Origin: Candidatus Saccharimonadota bacterium
GTDB lineage: Bacteria > Patescibacteriota > Saccharimonadia > Saccharimonadales > Saccharimonadaceae
Direction of reading: 5' to 3'
Assembly (NCBI GenBank): GCA_017515125.1
Contig: JAFWHP010000048.1
Span: forward strand, 1 to 5,222
DNA: 5,222 bases
The position numbers were made by a program, and so were the translations under genes. The notes under the pieces are model-generated. The model had not been told where the DNA came from. It ran no database searches and was given only the letters and a program-made list of their open reading frames with translations. Below are positions 4,973-5,222 of this stretch, in pieces (the stretch's first letter is position 1; each line of letters begins with the position of its first letter).

Positions 4973-5222
4973 TTTCACTTTCAATACTTAGAGCTGGAGC
5001 TGTCGGCTGTACAGGTGTGACAGAGGCTGGCATGGGACTTGCGGGATAATCAGTCTGGGGCGCAGGAGAATTATCCGTATAAGGAGTGGCTGGCGCGGCG
5101 GGTGGGACTGGCGCGGGAACTGGCGAGGATACAGGAGTCGCAGGGGTCGCCGGAGCCGCAGGGGCAGCAGTGGCGCGATCGCCAAGTACTTCGTGGATGG
5201 TATTAACTACGTCCTCGATACC
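4938..5222 (-). CDS. Partial protein with Ala/Pro-rich C-terminal tail (5' end outside window)
   Basis: An open frame enters from the right edge and runs 94 codons to TAA at 4940-4938. It begins with a probably folded stretch, GIEDVVNTIHEVLGDR (first 16 residues visible). It then becomes a tail of about 75 residues dominated by Ala, Pro, Thr, Ser and Val (APAAPATPATP-like runs), ending SAPVNPAQ. The tail should be disordered and shows no membrane segment. The frame is supported by co-direction with the downstream gene, in-phase overlap typical of operons, and a composition consistent with a real low-complexity linker. I do not recognise the family. Segregation protein ScpB often precedes an rluB-type gene in bacteria, so ScpB with an extended tail is a context guess only. 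The start codon and main domain are missing. Confidence 0.65.
   Translation of the reverse strand, partial: GIEDVVNTIHEVLGDRATAAPAAPATPATPVSSPVPAPVPPAAPATPYTDNSPAPQTDYPASPMPASVTPVQPTAPALSIESENAQSAPVNPAQ

Noticed and set aside
4988..5185. 65-codon minus-strand frame near the right edge, very rich in Pro, Leu and Arg
   Set aside because: It is an out-of-frame reading of the Ala/Pro-rich tail. The in-phase frame stays open to the edge and overlaps the next gene as in an operon.
226..5222. Alternative genetic code (TGA read as Gly, as in Gracilibacteria/Absconditabacteria)
   Set aside because: No in-frame TGA occurs in the recognised genes, and TGA ends the HAD-like and pseudouridine synthase genes at sensible lengths.

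Overview
The window looks like a chromosomal housekeeping segment from a streamlined bacterium, most likely Candidatus Saccharibacteria or another Patescibacteria (CPR) lineage. This is an inference. It rests on a compact alanyl-tRNA synthetase (626 residues, with the internal beta-barrel and C-terminal C-Ala regions apparently missing), short intergenic gaps, overlapping genes and a divergent FtsA-like protein. All recognised genes read through with the standard code: TGA ends two of them and does not occur in frame. I found no mobile element, CRISPR array, tRNA, rRNA or phage gene.

Layout. Positions 1-225 are non-coding and rich in structure: two inverted-repeat regions, a degenerate tandem duplication with a period of about 60 bp, and an extended -10 promoter directly in front of alaS. 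Positions 226-2106 (+) are alaS. Positions 2107-2270 lie between convergent genes and hold an intrinsic terminator serving the minus strand. Positions 2271-2948 (-) encode a HAD-like phosphatase with its own sigma70-type promoter and a strong Shine-Dalgarno sequence. Positions 2949-3068 hold that promoter and a third copy of a 13-bp intergenic motif also found upstream of alaS. From 3069 to the right edge everything is on the minus strand and tightly packed. In transcription order there is a partial gene with an Ala/Pro-rich tail (4938-5222), an RsuA/RluB-family pseudouridine synthase (4289-4972) that overlaps it, and an FtsA-like actin-fold protein (3069-4292) that overlaps the pseudouridine synthase by the 4-base ATGA junction.

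How the genes fit together. alaS charges tRNA-Ala, the pseudouridine synthase modifies rRNA, and the FtsA-like protein probably anchors the division ring to the membrane. This is a growth and division neighbourhood rather than a single pathway. The HAD protein is the outlier: it has separate signals and an unassigned substrate.

The most interesting sequence-level observations concern expression. alaS and the FtsA-like gene both have a perfect extended -10 (TGnTATAAT) ending exactly six bases before the ATG, which predicts leaderless transcripts. The HAD gene instead has a textbook promoter, a leader of about 33 nt and AGGAGG. I did not find a convincing previously undescribed multi-gene system here.
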